DNA of 64,000 bases from Malus domestica (Eukaryota > Streptophyta > Magnoliopsida > Rosales > Rosaceae): contig NC_091670.1 of the NCBI RefSeq assembly GCF_042453785.1, forward strand, positions 34,855,501 to 34,919,500, read 5' to 3'. The first letter of the stretch is position 1. Every line of letters starts with the position of its first letter. The translations under genes were made by a program, and so were the position numbers. This document shows, in pieces, positions 11,480 through 22,960 of the stretch. The notes under the pieces were generated by a model that was given only the letters and a program-made list of their open reading frames with translations, did not search any database and was not told the DNA's origin.

Positions 11480-12430
11480 GAAAATTTGGAAAAGTAGCCA
11501 AATTTTTAATCATTAACAGAGTTTTAGCCAACAATTATAATATTTAATAATTTTAACCAAAATTTGACGTAAAAATACTTAAACACCCTTATTGACTGAA
11601 AATTGCTAAAACTATTTTCTGCAACTTCTTTTCTTTCGTCCCAACCGGCATCAAATCAAAATCGTCTAATTGATTCCACGATCATATGGCTATCTTTTTA
11701 ATGTCAGATCTTCCAACGATCATCAAGGTCAGTGACGCTTTGATGCTCCAAAACCTTCAAATTGGACCAACTCAATATCAAATCCTCCATTGTCCGATTG
11801 AGTCCTAATTTCTCAACACAACCATTCCTCAAAACGGAGAACTGAAAATTGTAATTCCTGACTATATTGTCTGGAGAATCAAAGAATTCAAATTCAATTT
11901 CTTAACCTTGTCTGCAATTGCCAGCCATTGAAGCCATTTCTTCTTCACTACGCTTCCCTGAATTCACAATTTCCAAATTTGTCGCGGTAGATAGGAGTTA
12001 ATCGCAAACACTGAAAGCGAAGAACAGAAAAGGATGGTAAGGTGGAAGAAGATGAGGCATATATTCACCTTCTTCTTCTTCTCCCGTTGAGATTCATGGT
12101 CGCGTCTCAGCACCACTGCGTTTTTGGAACTCTTTCTTTCTCATTCATTCATCCTTTGTTTCCCAAGAAAATTTGTCGAAAAATTATATGAAATCTTGCG
12201 GCTTTGATTTTGATTCGAGAATGATTACAATGAGTTTCAATTGAGTCTGAATGCCAATTCTTAAGGGTTTTGCAGAAATTGGGTTGAAATTTTATGTTGG
12301 TAATTTTCTGTCAACATCAAGGATGTTTAAGTATTTTCAAATCAAGTTTTGGTTAGAATTACGATAAATTACAATAGTTGGCTAAAATTCTATTTATGGA
12401 CCAAAATTTGATCATTTTTCCAAATTTCCC
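11480..12430. mobile_element. Mutator-like element with long terminal inverted repeats
   Basis: Roughly the first 130 bp (from GAAAATTTGGAAAA) and last 130 bp (ending TTTTTCCAAATTTCCC) are imperfect reverse complements. Shared blocks include TTTTAGCCAAC, TAACCAAAA and AAATACTTAAACA. The flanks are AAACAAACG (11471-11479) and AAACCAACG (12431-12439), a 9-bp target duplication with one mismatch, as expected for Mutator-type elements. The roughly 650-bp interior has no transposase frame. It is less AT-rich than the surroundings and could be captured gene sequence (Pack-MULE), but I do not recognise it. Confidence 0.75.
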
Positions 12431-14822
12431 AAACCAACGTGTTTGACGATTCCCACGATCGAAACTAGAGAGCATTTTAATGATTCCTACGATTTGAGTT
12501 CAGTTGAAGGTTCAACAATTACTACCCACATACCACCACTATATACAGATGAATAATCGAAAAAAACCCAATTTTTTGAACCAGAATCCGGGATGCGTTT
12601 TGGAACCCATCCTTCTTCACACCTTCGATCCCGGACGCCCACCTTCAGGAGCCCAGTCTCTTGGCCATTGCTCCTCTTCCTCTCTCTCTTCCCGATCGCG
12701 ATATTCATTTAAGTTTTCCATTTTTTGCAAATCCCTAACCCCAACTTTCCTTACTATTTAGCTTTCGATTTCAACTTTTCATTCAACAAAATGCATGCTT
12801 TTAGGGTTTCTCAACCTTAATTTAATTATTCTTCATCCATTTTTCATCAATTTATGTCACTAATTTGGTCCATCTCTAATTCATTTGCTGGGAGAGGACA
12901 TTGGAATACCCCGAGTGTTTAGTTGGGGTTTCGATTTGATTACAATTGGTTTTAATTTTGTCTCTTCTACATTCACCATTGCTGAAACGATGCTATATAG
13001 TATTGTTTAAGATGCTTTGGGTGAGCATTGTAATTGTGATTGTCAAAGATATTTCCATATGAAAAACAAATTAGTACTGTCAAACAACTAATTGTAATTG
13101 TGATGAGCATTGTAATTGTGCAATGGGTCTTTTCAACTTGGGGGATCCCAACAAAGCAAAGGATGAAGGTCATGATTTGTAGGCACTCTTATTTACTGGA
13201 TTGCAAAATACAATTGTATTTTTAAGTGATTGCATTTAAGTTCTAATATTTGGTTTATTAGAACTTATTTAAATTCCTCTGTGCTATATCTTCTTCTTTA
13301 TTTTATAACTTTATGAGTTCCTTTTGTCTTCTTCTTACATTCTTATTTCAGAGAACTTTGCATATTTCGTTGAATTCTTAAACGAATTTTCTTGCTTTTT
13401 TATCTTTTTTTTACATATATCATGGAGACCCCTCCTCCGCGCCTTTTCCGTATATATATATTTTCTTCATCTTAAGCCGGCAATCCGGAAAATAAACGTG
13501 AGAATGTACAAAACTCGGTGAGCGTTTCCCCACTTTTTTCCAATTTCAGTTTTTTTATTTGGTCCCATCATCTGCACACCGTTTTTTTTTTCTATCTTTC
13601 CTTCTGTGTCCTTAGTAGCTTCCATCACTCTTGCTCTCTCAAGATTGCACTGAGACAGAACACTCACTCACTCAAGGATGATCTGGTAAGCATTTTCTTT
13701 TTATGTGATACTCTCTCATATTTTCTGTGTTTTCTTGGTGGGTTTTGTGTTTACTGTAGTTAATTTTGGGTTTTGTAGAATGAGACAGCAAGACGGAAAC
13801 TCGAAAACGAAGAAGTAGAGGAGGAGGTCGGTGATGAAAAGAGAAGCAAAAGTAAAAGGAAAAAAACGTGAGTTATTTTTTATTATTCTCCTTTTTTAAA
13901 GAGCAATTTTTGGATTTTTCTTTAATTAGTGTTTGGTTGTTGGGAAAATTGGGTAGCAAAGAAATTTGATTGTTTTGGTCGTATGAGGATAAAATCTTCT
14001 CAATTTAGCTTTTATTTGAATTTATTGGGTCCCACCCACATAGTGAGAAATGTGCCTTCATTTGAGGTTTCAGAGTAGTTGGAGGAAGTTAATTTAATTT
14101 ACATTGTGTCTATATTTCTACAAATAATTTGCGTCTAGCAGCGGTTTATATTGTTTTTGTCTATTTAATGACTGAGAAAGTTTTGAAAGTGGATGTCTTT
14201 TTGTTGTTTTAAACACTTAAACTATACCAATATTGTTTGTATTGCATTAACAATGAATGGAATTTTGGTGTTTCTACATCTCCATATTTGGGTGTGGTAC
14301 TGTCGTTAATCATCTAAAATCTCAATGCTCATATGTTTGATCAAATACCGAGTCTTTCTGGTTGTAAGCTGACATCAATTCATCTTTATGTCTCATTTTT
14401 TCTGATGACACTCATGTGTGACCCAAATGTATAAAATTTTGGACTCTACTTCCTTGCTCGCAGAATATGTTAAGGGATATATCATTGTTCTATTATTGCA
14501 TGTATGGTAGACAAGCTTTAAAGTGCCTTTTGTTAATAGGTTATTTGGACTTTGAATAATTGGATCCTTTCTATTTCCATTGAGCTCAAGCAGTAAGAAA
14601 AGCTTAATTGTTGAGTAGATGAGATGACATCTGCTTTTGTCTCTTTGCCTTTAACATTTTCTCACAAGTTTATTAGCTACTTTTTGTTTTTACATTTCAC
14701 CATGCAAACAAAGTATGAGACGATGGTGATGCATTGTAAGAAGGTTTAAAAATCATTGTACGTTTCTCTTGGTTGTGTTAAAAATTTATTAATTTTGTTT
14801 ATTTACAGAAACTCCACAAGAA
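12431..14822. other. Intergenic, possibly with exon-like remnants
   Basis: No gene can be supported. At 13779-13867 a lysine/glutamate-rich open stretch lies between an acceptor-like TTGTAG and a donor-like GTGAGT. It could be an upstream exon of the small gene model at 14823-15320, but the frames do not join: continuing from it gives a stop at about 14850. Confidence 0.4.
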
Positions 14823-15320
14823 ATGCAACAAAAAGTGAAGATGGCACCACCTAATAAAGATGAGACACCTAGCAGACGTGTTTCTATTTTTTCGCTTGGT
14901 TGGGGCATCTCCGTTGGGGTGAAAACTATTGATGTCAGCAAACTAATTCTCAAAGAGGTTAAAAAGAAGAAGCACGAGCAGTATGTATTCCTTAGCTTTC
15001 TTCTTAATTTTCTATAAATTGAAATTTTGGGAGGAAACATTGAACCTTATATATATCTTTTCATATAGGTGGCGCATGAAAAATGCTTTAGCAGAAATGA
15101 TAACTGCAACTACTCCTCACATCATACGAACCTACAAAAAAGTTCAACAAATTAGGTATAATCCTACTTACCATGCCTATCTATCTTTGACAAATTTCTT
15201 TCTTCGTAATATGTTTGCCAATTAATTATTCATAATTATACAAAACACATGAATATCCTATCTGGATAATTATGTTGGTGCAGGAAGAAGATTAATCGTA
15301 ACCATACAATTTTTCTATAA
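14823..15320 (+). CDS. Hypothetical small three-exon protein (about 93 aa)
   Basis: Unrecognised. An ATG at 14823 opens exon 1 (to 14980, donor GTATGT). Exon 2 runs 15069-15155 (acceptor ATATAG, donor GTATAA) and exon 3 15284-15320 (acceptor GGTGCAG, stop TAA). The three segments total 282 nt and keep one frame. The product is basic, with a hydrophobic-glycine stretch (SLGWGISVGVKT) followed by a lysine-rich segment (LKEVKKKKHEQ) and a helix-like WRMKNALAEM. An upstream exon may be missing, and further exon-like pieces exist to about 15740. It may be a gene fragment rather than a gene. Confidence 0.3.
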
Positions 15321-16492
15321 TATTTTTTTATAGTTAAGAATGTAGTACATTCTATTGCATTAGTTTGAAATCAATCACATAAGCCTTATCAAACTTAATT
15401 TTGTAACAGTTCTACAAGCATCATACCTCTCTCAAACTGAAAAAGTTGAAGCATAGGATTAAGGTACAATATCACAATTACTTATTTCATAAATGTGATC
15501 ACAATTTGCTAACTCGAACTTGACCAAATACTTACTTTACAGTCTTCTTCAAGCAATTGGAGAAAAAGTGTTGCTATGGACAAATTATCTAATATAAAGG
15601 TAATTATGTTATTCTACTCACTACTTATAATAATTTTTTTTTATAGTCAGACTTCTAATTTTCTCATATTATTTGTAGATGCACAATGAAAATGTGAAGC
15701 ATCAAGTGAAAACAAATGGGTGGCAACCATGGCATTGATGTTGCAAGAAAACTTTAGTTTGTAGATATAGTTCATCTTTTACTCAAGATGAATGTTTTAT
15801 TTTATTTTTAATGTTGCTAACTACAAACGTGTTTTCGAAACATATTGTAAGGTCTTTTTTTTTTTAGTTTCATGGATATGGATGTATTATAAAAATTCGC
15901 TCTTTGTAAGGTTTTTTTTCCTTTTCATTTTTTATTTGGTTTCTTGCATGTTTGTGAGATGCATTGCTTATGCAGGATGCCATGGATAAGAAATACTGAA
16001 AAGAAGGAAAAAAAATTGAAACAAAGAAGTTAGCTTGGTCTTAGAGAAGAATTCAGTATTGATTATTTTAAATGTTAGAAAAAAAATAACAGAAACAAGA
16101 AATTTGCTTGGTGTTGAACTTTAGACTTTAGAGGAAGTCAATGCAATAGTTAAGATTTAAAACGTAAATTATAAAATAAATAAAAAATGAAGACAAATTG
16201 GTAAAAAAATATAACTGAACAGAAAACTGTTTTGAAAAGTAATTAAATTAAAAAAAATATACACAATTATCCTCTCAAACTTTGTAGTTATTCGATTAAA
16301 AAGGTGAAACACACACCATGGCAAGTATTAAGATTAGTTGGCTGCACATGCTTATGTGCGTTAGTTTTTTTATGATTAATGTTGTGTCGGCATAAAAGTG
16401 ACAAATCAGTTTGTAGGTGGAATGGGAATTGTAAGATATTGTCAAGAAAAATAGTATTTTATACTATGAGAAAGTCTTTAAAGGAAAAGATT
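15321..16492. other. Intergenic up to the copia insertion
   Basis: AT-rich sequence. 15540-15740 has a few exon-like pieces (for instance before GTAATT at about 15600) that I could not join into a frame. The last ~40 bases (from about 16455) probably belong to the left end of the palindromic MITE described at 31975-32305. Confidence 0.45.
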
Positions 16493-16771
16493 TGTTATAA
16501 ATAGGCAAAAGTAGAGAAATAACATTTGCTAAGAGCGAGGACGAAGTGGTGCAAAATATCACACTGACAAAAGTATTGCAGATCTTAGAAAATGAAGGAT
16601 ACTGAGAGTATTATATTTCTTCCTTTTTCTCTTCTTGATCTTCTTTATCTTTGAACAATCAAAGTGCTCTATTTATAGAGCCACTTCAATGGAAAATTAC
16701 AAAATGATTACTATTTAGCTTGTGAGTTTATACTATACACATGTGGGCAAACATACCCACTATTTAAAACA
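16493..16771 (-). repeat. Copia 3' LTR
   Basis: The 279-bp terminal repeat at the low-coordinate end is the 3' LTR of the minus-strand element. In element orientation it begins TGTTTTAAATAGTGGG and ends CTATTTATAACA. A TATAAATAG-type box occurs inside (plus-strand CTATTTATAG near 16670). Confidence 0.93.
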
Positions 16772-17225
16772 CTCCCCCTTGGATGCTCACATATTAGTAT
16801 CAATTGCCTCGTTAAAACCTTGCTTGGAAAAACTCAGTGGGAAAAAACCATAGCGAAGGAAAAAGAGTACAACTTTACCCGGATGGTGTTGAGCATGCTT
16901 ATGTTGTCTCGTTAAAACCTTGATAGGAAAAACCCAATGGGAAAAATCCTAATCGAAGGAAAAATAGTACAACATGCATGTATCATGGATGCTCCCCCTG
17001 AATTGTATCTCCCCCTGATTTCGCATTCTTCAAATTTGTAAGCCGACGTAATCCGATTCCCTGCACCAACTTCTGAAATGTGCACTTTGGTAGAGATTTG
17101 GTGAACAAGTCTGCTAAATTTTCATTGGAACGGATTTGTCTGACTTCAATAACTTTACCCTTATGAAGCTCATGTGCACTGAAAAATCTTGGAGATATGT
17201 GTTTAGTCTTATCACCCTTGATGAA

Positions 17226-18600
17226 TCATTCCTTCATCTGGGCGACACAGGCTACATTATCTTTATGGATGACAGTTGGAGTGTCTGTCTTTGAAGGTAG
17301 ACCACATGAATTCCTGATGTGATGAATCATTGATCTTAACCAAGAACATTCACGACTTGCTTCATGTAAAGCAATTATTTCCGAGTGATTGGAAGATGTA
17401 GCAACTAGCGTTTGCTTCGTTGATCGCCATGAAATTGCAGTATCTCCATTAGTGAACACATATCCATTTTGTGAGCGGGCTTTATGCAGATCGGAGAAAA
17501 AACCAGCATATGCGTATCCAACAAGGATCTGTTCATTTATGGGCTTGTCTGAGTAGAAGAGACCCATATATGTTGTCCCACGAATGTATTATAGAACATC
17601 TTTGACTTCCTTTCAATGACGAATTGTTGGAGCATAGCTATACCTGGCTAACAAGTTAACTGAAAAAGTTATAACTGATCTAGTACATTGTGCTAAATAC
17701 AATAAAGCACCTATTGCACTTAAATATGGTACTTCTGGACCAAGGACCAGTTCAACATCTTCTTTTGGATGGAATGGATCTTTCTTAATGTCCAAAGAAC
17801 GAACTACCATTGGGCTGCTAAGTGGATAAGTTTTATCCATGCCAAATCGTTTCAATATTTTTTCAATGTAAGCTGATTGATGGACCAAAATTCCATTAAC
17901 ACAATGCTCGATCTGCAGTCCGAGACAATATTTTGTTTTCCCAAGGTCTTTCATTTCAAATTCGCTTTTCAGATATTCAGCAGTTTTGTTGAGCTCTTCA
18001 GAGGTTCCAACTAGGTTCATATTATCGACGTATACTGCCACTATAGCAAATCCAATATTTGATTTCTTAATGAACACACAAGGGCATATGACATTGTTGG
18101 CATATCCTTCTTTAATCAAATACTTACTGAGACGATTATACCACATTCGCCCAGATTGTTTTAGCCTATATAGTGATCGCCTTAATTTGATTGAGAACAT
18201 ATCTCGTGGTTTGTTAGTTGCTTTAGGTAACTTAAGTCCTTCTGGGACTTTCATATATATGTCTGTATTTAATTCTCCATATAGATACGCGATGATGACA
18301 TCCATAAGGCGCATGTCAAGTTTTTCTGAAATCACCAAACTTATTAGTAACGGAACGTAATTGCATCCATTATAGGAGAGTATGTCTCTTCATAATTAAT
18401 TCCAGATTTTTGTGAAAAACCTTGTGCAACGAGTCGTTCTTTATATCTTGCAATCTCATTTTTCTCGTTGTGTTTCCTTGTGAGTACCCATTTGTAACCT
18501 ACAGGGTTCACACCAGGGGGTTTGGACTACTGGTCCAAAAACACTTCGTCTTTCCAAGGAATTTAATTATGCATGGATTGCATCTTTCCACTTAGGCCAA
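17226..18600 (-). pseudogene. Copia reverse transcriptase and RNase H remnant
   Basis: Two main open pieces. 17613-18338 carries RT sequence (KLRRSLYRLKQSGRMWYNRL, then FEMKDLGKTKYCLGLQIE) and 17226-17567 carries RNase H sequence (HKARSQNGYVF, SEIIALHEASREC). The RT catalytic motif reads YVDNMN, so the second aspartate of the usual YVDD is lost. The first RNase H aspartate position reads GYAYAG where GYADAG is usual. A stop separates the two pieces and the N-terminal RT part is in other frames. No functional polyprotein can be made. Confidence 0.85.
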
Positions 18601-20321
18601 TCTTGTCTCTGTCTGCATTCATCAACAGAGCAGGGTTTAATATCATCACTTAATATAATTTCAGTGGTTATTGCAAATGCAAACATGTCGTCGATGATTA
18701 TTTCATTTCGATCCCACAATTCATTAGTACATGCATAATTTATGGATATTTCTTTGCTTTCATGTACTTCTGTCTCTTCAGGGACATGTGTCTCATCAAG
18801 GATATTTTCTTTTTCTAGAAGTACAAAATCATGAATTGTGGATTTATCATTCAATTTCTTTTCTTGAATGATATCATTTGGGTTCAACTGTGCCCTTATC
18901 TTTCTCTTTCGAGGGGCTGAATATTTTGAACCTGGGGGTCTACCACGCTTTAGGCGTGCACTGGATGAATCATTCGTTGCCACTTTATTTTGTCCAACAG
19001 GGACATTAATTCTTACAAGTGCGTTTGCAGCTGGTATATGTGACTTTGTCACTTTCGAAGCATCATTAAATGCATCTGGTATTTGATTAGCAATACCTTG
19101 AAGATGAACGATCATTTTCACTTCATTTTCACATTGATTGCTTCGTGGATCAAAATGAGATAAGGTGGAAACAACCCATGTTAGCTCTTGCCGTTCTTCT
19201 GGAACGGTATTTTCTTCCCTTAACAACTGGAAAACTGTTTCATCAAAATGACAATCAGCAAAACGAGCTGTAAACATATCACCAGTCAAAGGTTTCAAAT
19301 ATCTAATGATAGATGGTGAATCAAAACCCACATAAATTCCCAGTCTGCGCTGAGGTCCCATTTTAGTTCGTTAAGGCGGTGCAATAGGCATATAAATAGC
19401 ACAACCAAAAACTTGTAAATGTGAAATATTTGGCTGATGTCCAAACACGAGTTGTATTGATGAGTATTGGTGGTTGGTTATGGGTCTCAGTCGAACCAAT
19501 GATGTTGCATGTAAGATGACATGTCCTCACGTAGAGACTGGCAATTTCGTTTTCATGAGCAGAGTGCGAGCTATTAATTGAAGTTGCTTGATAAATGCCT
19601 CTGCTAAACCTTTTTGGGTGTGGACATAAGGAACATGATGTTCAACATCAATGCCCAGTGTCATGCAGTAATCATCAAAGGTTTGAGACGTAAATTCACC
19701 AGTGTTATCAAGTCGAATGGACTTAATGAGATGATCTGGGAACTATGCTCGCAATTTAATTATCTGAGTAAGAAGTCTCGCAAAAGCTACATTTCGAGTA
19801 GACAATAGGCAAACATGTGACCATTGGGTAGATGCATAAACCAAAACTATAAAATATCGAAATGGTCCACAAGGTGGTTGAATAGGTCCACAAATATCCT
19901 CTTGAATTCTTTGAAAAAATGATGGGGATTCATCATCAACCTTTAGTTATGATGGTATAATTACCAACTTCTCTTGGGAACAAGCCTTGCAAGGGTTATC
20001 ATTTGAGACATCAATGTGTCTGCTCAATAATGGATGTCCATTAGAGTTGGTAATGATTCTACGCATCATGGTAGATCCTGGATGACCTAGACGGTTATGC
20101 CAAAGCATGTAAACCTTTGAATCAATGAACTTCTGATTCATGACAGTATATGCCTCAACTGTCTTTATGTATGTATAATACACTCCACTCGATAAACCAT
20201 GCAACTTCTCAAATATATGCTTTTGGGTATCATTGGAGGTAATGCATAAATATTCCACATTTTTTACACTTTTTGTTTCAATGTGGTATCCATTTAGATG
20301 TATGTCTTTAAAACTCAACAA
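18567..20321 (-). pseudogene. Copia integrase region remnant
   Basis: 19947-20321 holds the pre-integrase zinc-binding segment (LWHNRLGHPGSTMMRRI, then CKACSQEK). The DDE core between about 19380 and 19940 is only visible as broken pieces. 18567-19361 matches the variable region between integrase and RT, with a basic SARLKRGRPPGSKYSAPRKRK stretch typical of copia polyproteins. Several stops and frame changes interrupt it. Confidence 0.8.
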
Positions 20322-20839
20322 ATTTCAAATGGATCGAGTAGCATATAATGCATTCTTTATGGATAATATTGTTCCATTTGGTAACATAATTTGGGCTTTT
20401 CCTGAGCCTTCAATTACATCTGATTACCCTGATATTGTTGTTACCTTTACTTTTGCAAGTACCAAATTCGAGAAGTACTTTCGATCTCGAAGTATTGAAT
20501 GCGTGGTTGAGCTATCTGCAAGACAAAAGTCTCTGTCATTGCTCTTATTTTGAGACTAACCATAATTTTTATCCATGTTCTCTGAGTAAAGAAAAAGCAG
20601 TTTATTCATACTGGAATACTACTTTTATTGAATTGAAAATGCGAGCATTAAACAACAAGTACAAATAACAAGAGTACATTAAACATAAATAATTCAATCG
20701 GACCCATAAACTTCATTCCCTCTTTCATTAATAAAGTCTGTAGCATCCAGGTGGGTTGTGTTTAACTGTCCTGATAAATTGGTCACTGGATCAGGTGTTT
20801 TCATTGGTTGAGCCTGGTCGAATAAATTGATCTCGACAC

Positions 20840-21801
20840 CCTTCTCCTTGAATGAGGCTTGATACAGTTCCACCAGATGCTTTGGGGTGCGATAAGTACG
20901 CGCCCAATGTTCGTTGCCACCACACCTATGGCAAACTCATTCAGGATTTCTATGAGTGTTCATATGAGTTTTTCCTTTCTAGCGATTTGCATTTTTAAAG
21001 CTCGGGCTTGGATTATGCCTTGGAACTTGGTTGTGAAATTGGACACCATGGTTTTTGCCTTTCCCGTTCCACCGGCCTCGCTTGTGGCCACATCTTTGTT
21101 TGTTATTATTGCCACGGGAGGATATGATGTTCCTTTCAAGGGAAGCAACATTCACTTATGGGAACGGTGTTGATCCAGTAGGTCGGGAATTATGATTTTT
21201 CATCAGAAGCTCATTGTTCTGTTCAGCTACCAGGTCGGGAATTATGGTTTTTCATCAGGAGCTCATTGTTCTGTTCAGCTACCGGGATCACATATATCAG
21301 CTGGTTGTAATCAGTGAAGCCTCGCGCTCTATACTGTTGTTGCAGGAGCATGTTAGAGGCACGAAATGTGCTGAAAGTCTTTTCCAATAACATTTCCTCA
21401 GTAATAGTATCCCCACAGAGCTTCATCTGAAAGGTAATTCTGAACAATGCCGAATTGTACTCAACCACTGACTTGAAATCCTAGATCCTTAGGTGAGTCC
21501 AGTCATAGCGAGCTCTTGGAAAAATCACCGTTGTCAGTTGATTGTATCTGTTTCTCAAGGCCTTCCAGATGGCTAACGGATCTTCAACCGTTAAGTACTC
21601 GCTCTTTAGTGCCTCATCAAGATGGCGACGAATAAAAATCATGGCATTTGCCCAATCTTGAGAGGATGACCTACTCTCTTCCCTGATGGTATCTCCAAGA
21701 TTCGCTGCTTCCAGATGGATCTTGGTATCCAGTACCGAGGTAAGGTAATTTTTTCCAGTAATGTCCAGGGCAGCGAAATCAAGCTTTGCCAAGTTTGCCA
21801 T
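20840..21801 (-). pseudogene. Copia gag remnant
   Basis: Starts at the ATG at 21799-21801 (MANLAKLDFAAL, the usual opening of this copia gag type). It runs to a stop at 21481, then continues in another frame (21223-21468) to a zinc knuckle near 20930. The knuckle reads C-x2-C-x4-H-x4-Y, so the last cysteine has become tyrosine. Non-functional. Confidence 0.82.
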
Positions 21802-21962
21802 TTTCTTTTCTAAAAGAAAAATGAGGTGTGTAAGAACTTGCAATAATATGTGTTCTGGAGGAATATATTGTTAGAACTTCTGATTCTTACAAATTTTTGA
21901 TCTTCAGGTCAAAATGTTAAGTACTCAAAACTTCAGGCTCGATATTTACATAATTAATGAGA

Positions 21963-22390
21963 AGGGCAATTGTACCGCACCATTCTCATCGAAACAAGTA
22001 TAGGATGGGCGATTATTCTGCACCACTTTAAACAGCAGGAAAATTTAAATATATCGAGCAAGGTGGACGATTATACCGCACCACCTAAAATTGCGATAAA
22101 ATTTAAATACCCAAAACAGGATGGACGATTATACCGCACCACCTAAAATTGCTATAAAATTTAAATATGCAAAGCAGGGTGGACGATTATACCGCACCAC
22201 CTAAAATTGCGATAAAATTTAAATATGCAGAGCATAGTGGGTGATTATTCCACACCACCTAAAATTGTGATAAAATTAAATAGCAGGTAAATTTAAATAT
22301 GCAGGATAGGGTGGGCGATTATACCGCTCCACTTAAAATTTGTAGTAAAATTAGATCTGCAATCCAAAATAGGCGATGATACCGCACCAT
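21963..22390 (-). repeat. Tandem repeat in the copia untranslated leader
   Basis: About eight variant copies of a unit around GGTGGACGATTATACCGCACC. Four copies are spaced 58-59 bp (about 22064, 22123, 22181, 22239), with looser copies at about 21963, 22008, 22313 and 22371. The array lies between the 5' LTR/primer site and the gag start. It could be an RNA packaging or structural signal, which is inference. Confidence 0.8.
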
Positions 22391-22629
22391 CTTGGATTGC
22401 ATAAATAAACACTGGGTTAGTAGTCAAGAGTTACACCAAACAAGAAATCAAAGATATAAGTAATTGCTAGGTTGAGAACTAGAAGTAAACATGGTGCAAA
22501 CAGTTCTTCGCGATGGTATATTCAGCAATTGAGGCAGAGGAAGAAGAAGAACAATAAAAACCTTAGAGGAAACATTTTTTTTTTCGATGAAGGGAAATGA
22601 GAAATTAATAGAGATTCGTGTTGATAACG

Positions 22630-22908
22630 TGTTATAAATAGGTAAAAGTAGAGAAATAACTTTTGCTAAGAGCGAGGACGAAGTGATGCAAAATATCACA
22701 CTGACAAAAATATTGCAGATCTTAGAAAATGAGGGATACTAAGAGTATTATATTTCTTCATTTTTCTCTTCTTGATCTTCTCTGTCTTTGAACAATCAAA
22801 GTGCTCTATTTATAGAGTCACTTCAATGGAAAATTACAAAAGAGTTACTATTTAGCTTGTGAGTTTATAATATACACATGTGGGCAAACATACCCACTTT
22901 TTACAACA
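22630..22908 (-). repeat. Copia 5' LTR
   Basis: 279-bp terminal repeat matching 16493-16771 with about 15 differences. It is the 5' LTR of the minus-strand element, followed (leftward) by the primer-binding-like sequence at 22611-22629. Confidence 0.93.
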
Positions 22909-22960
22909 AGATTCTCATTTTTTTTTTATAAAAATGGAGATTAGATGTGGAGTCCATACC

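Larger units (their letters stand above)
16493..22908 (-). mobile_element. Ty1/copia LTR retrotransposon, degenerate
   Basis: Complete structure: 279-bp LTRs at 16493-16771 and 22630-22908, both TG...CA, and a perfect 5-bp target duplication AGATT (16488-16492 and 22909-22913). On the minus strand the order is leader, gag, integrase, reverse transcriptase, RNase H, which is the copia order. A primer-binding-like stretch (TTATCAACACGA, within 22611-22629) follows the 5' LTR, and a purine tract AAGGGGGAG precedes the 3' LTR at about 16772-16782. The LTRs differ at about 15 of 279 positions by eye, so the insertion is not recent. Coding frames are broken many times. The Ale/Retrofit-type lineage is my best guess. 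Confidence 0.93.

Noticed and set aside
11254-11480. Helitron-like 5' end A|TCTATATATATAAAG
   Set aside because: No hairpin plus CTRR partner could be found downstream, so the element cannot be supported.
13518-13867. Upstream exons for the small gene at 14823
   Set aside because: The lysine/glutamate-rich stretch does not join in frame to the later exons and no in-frame ATG was found.
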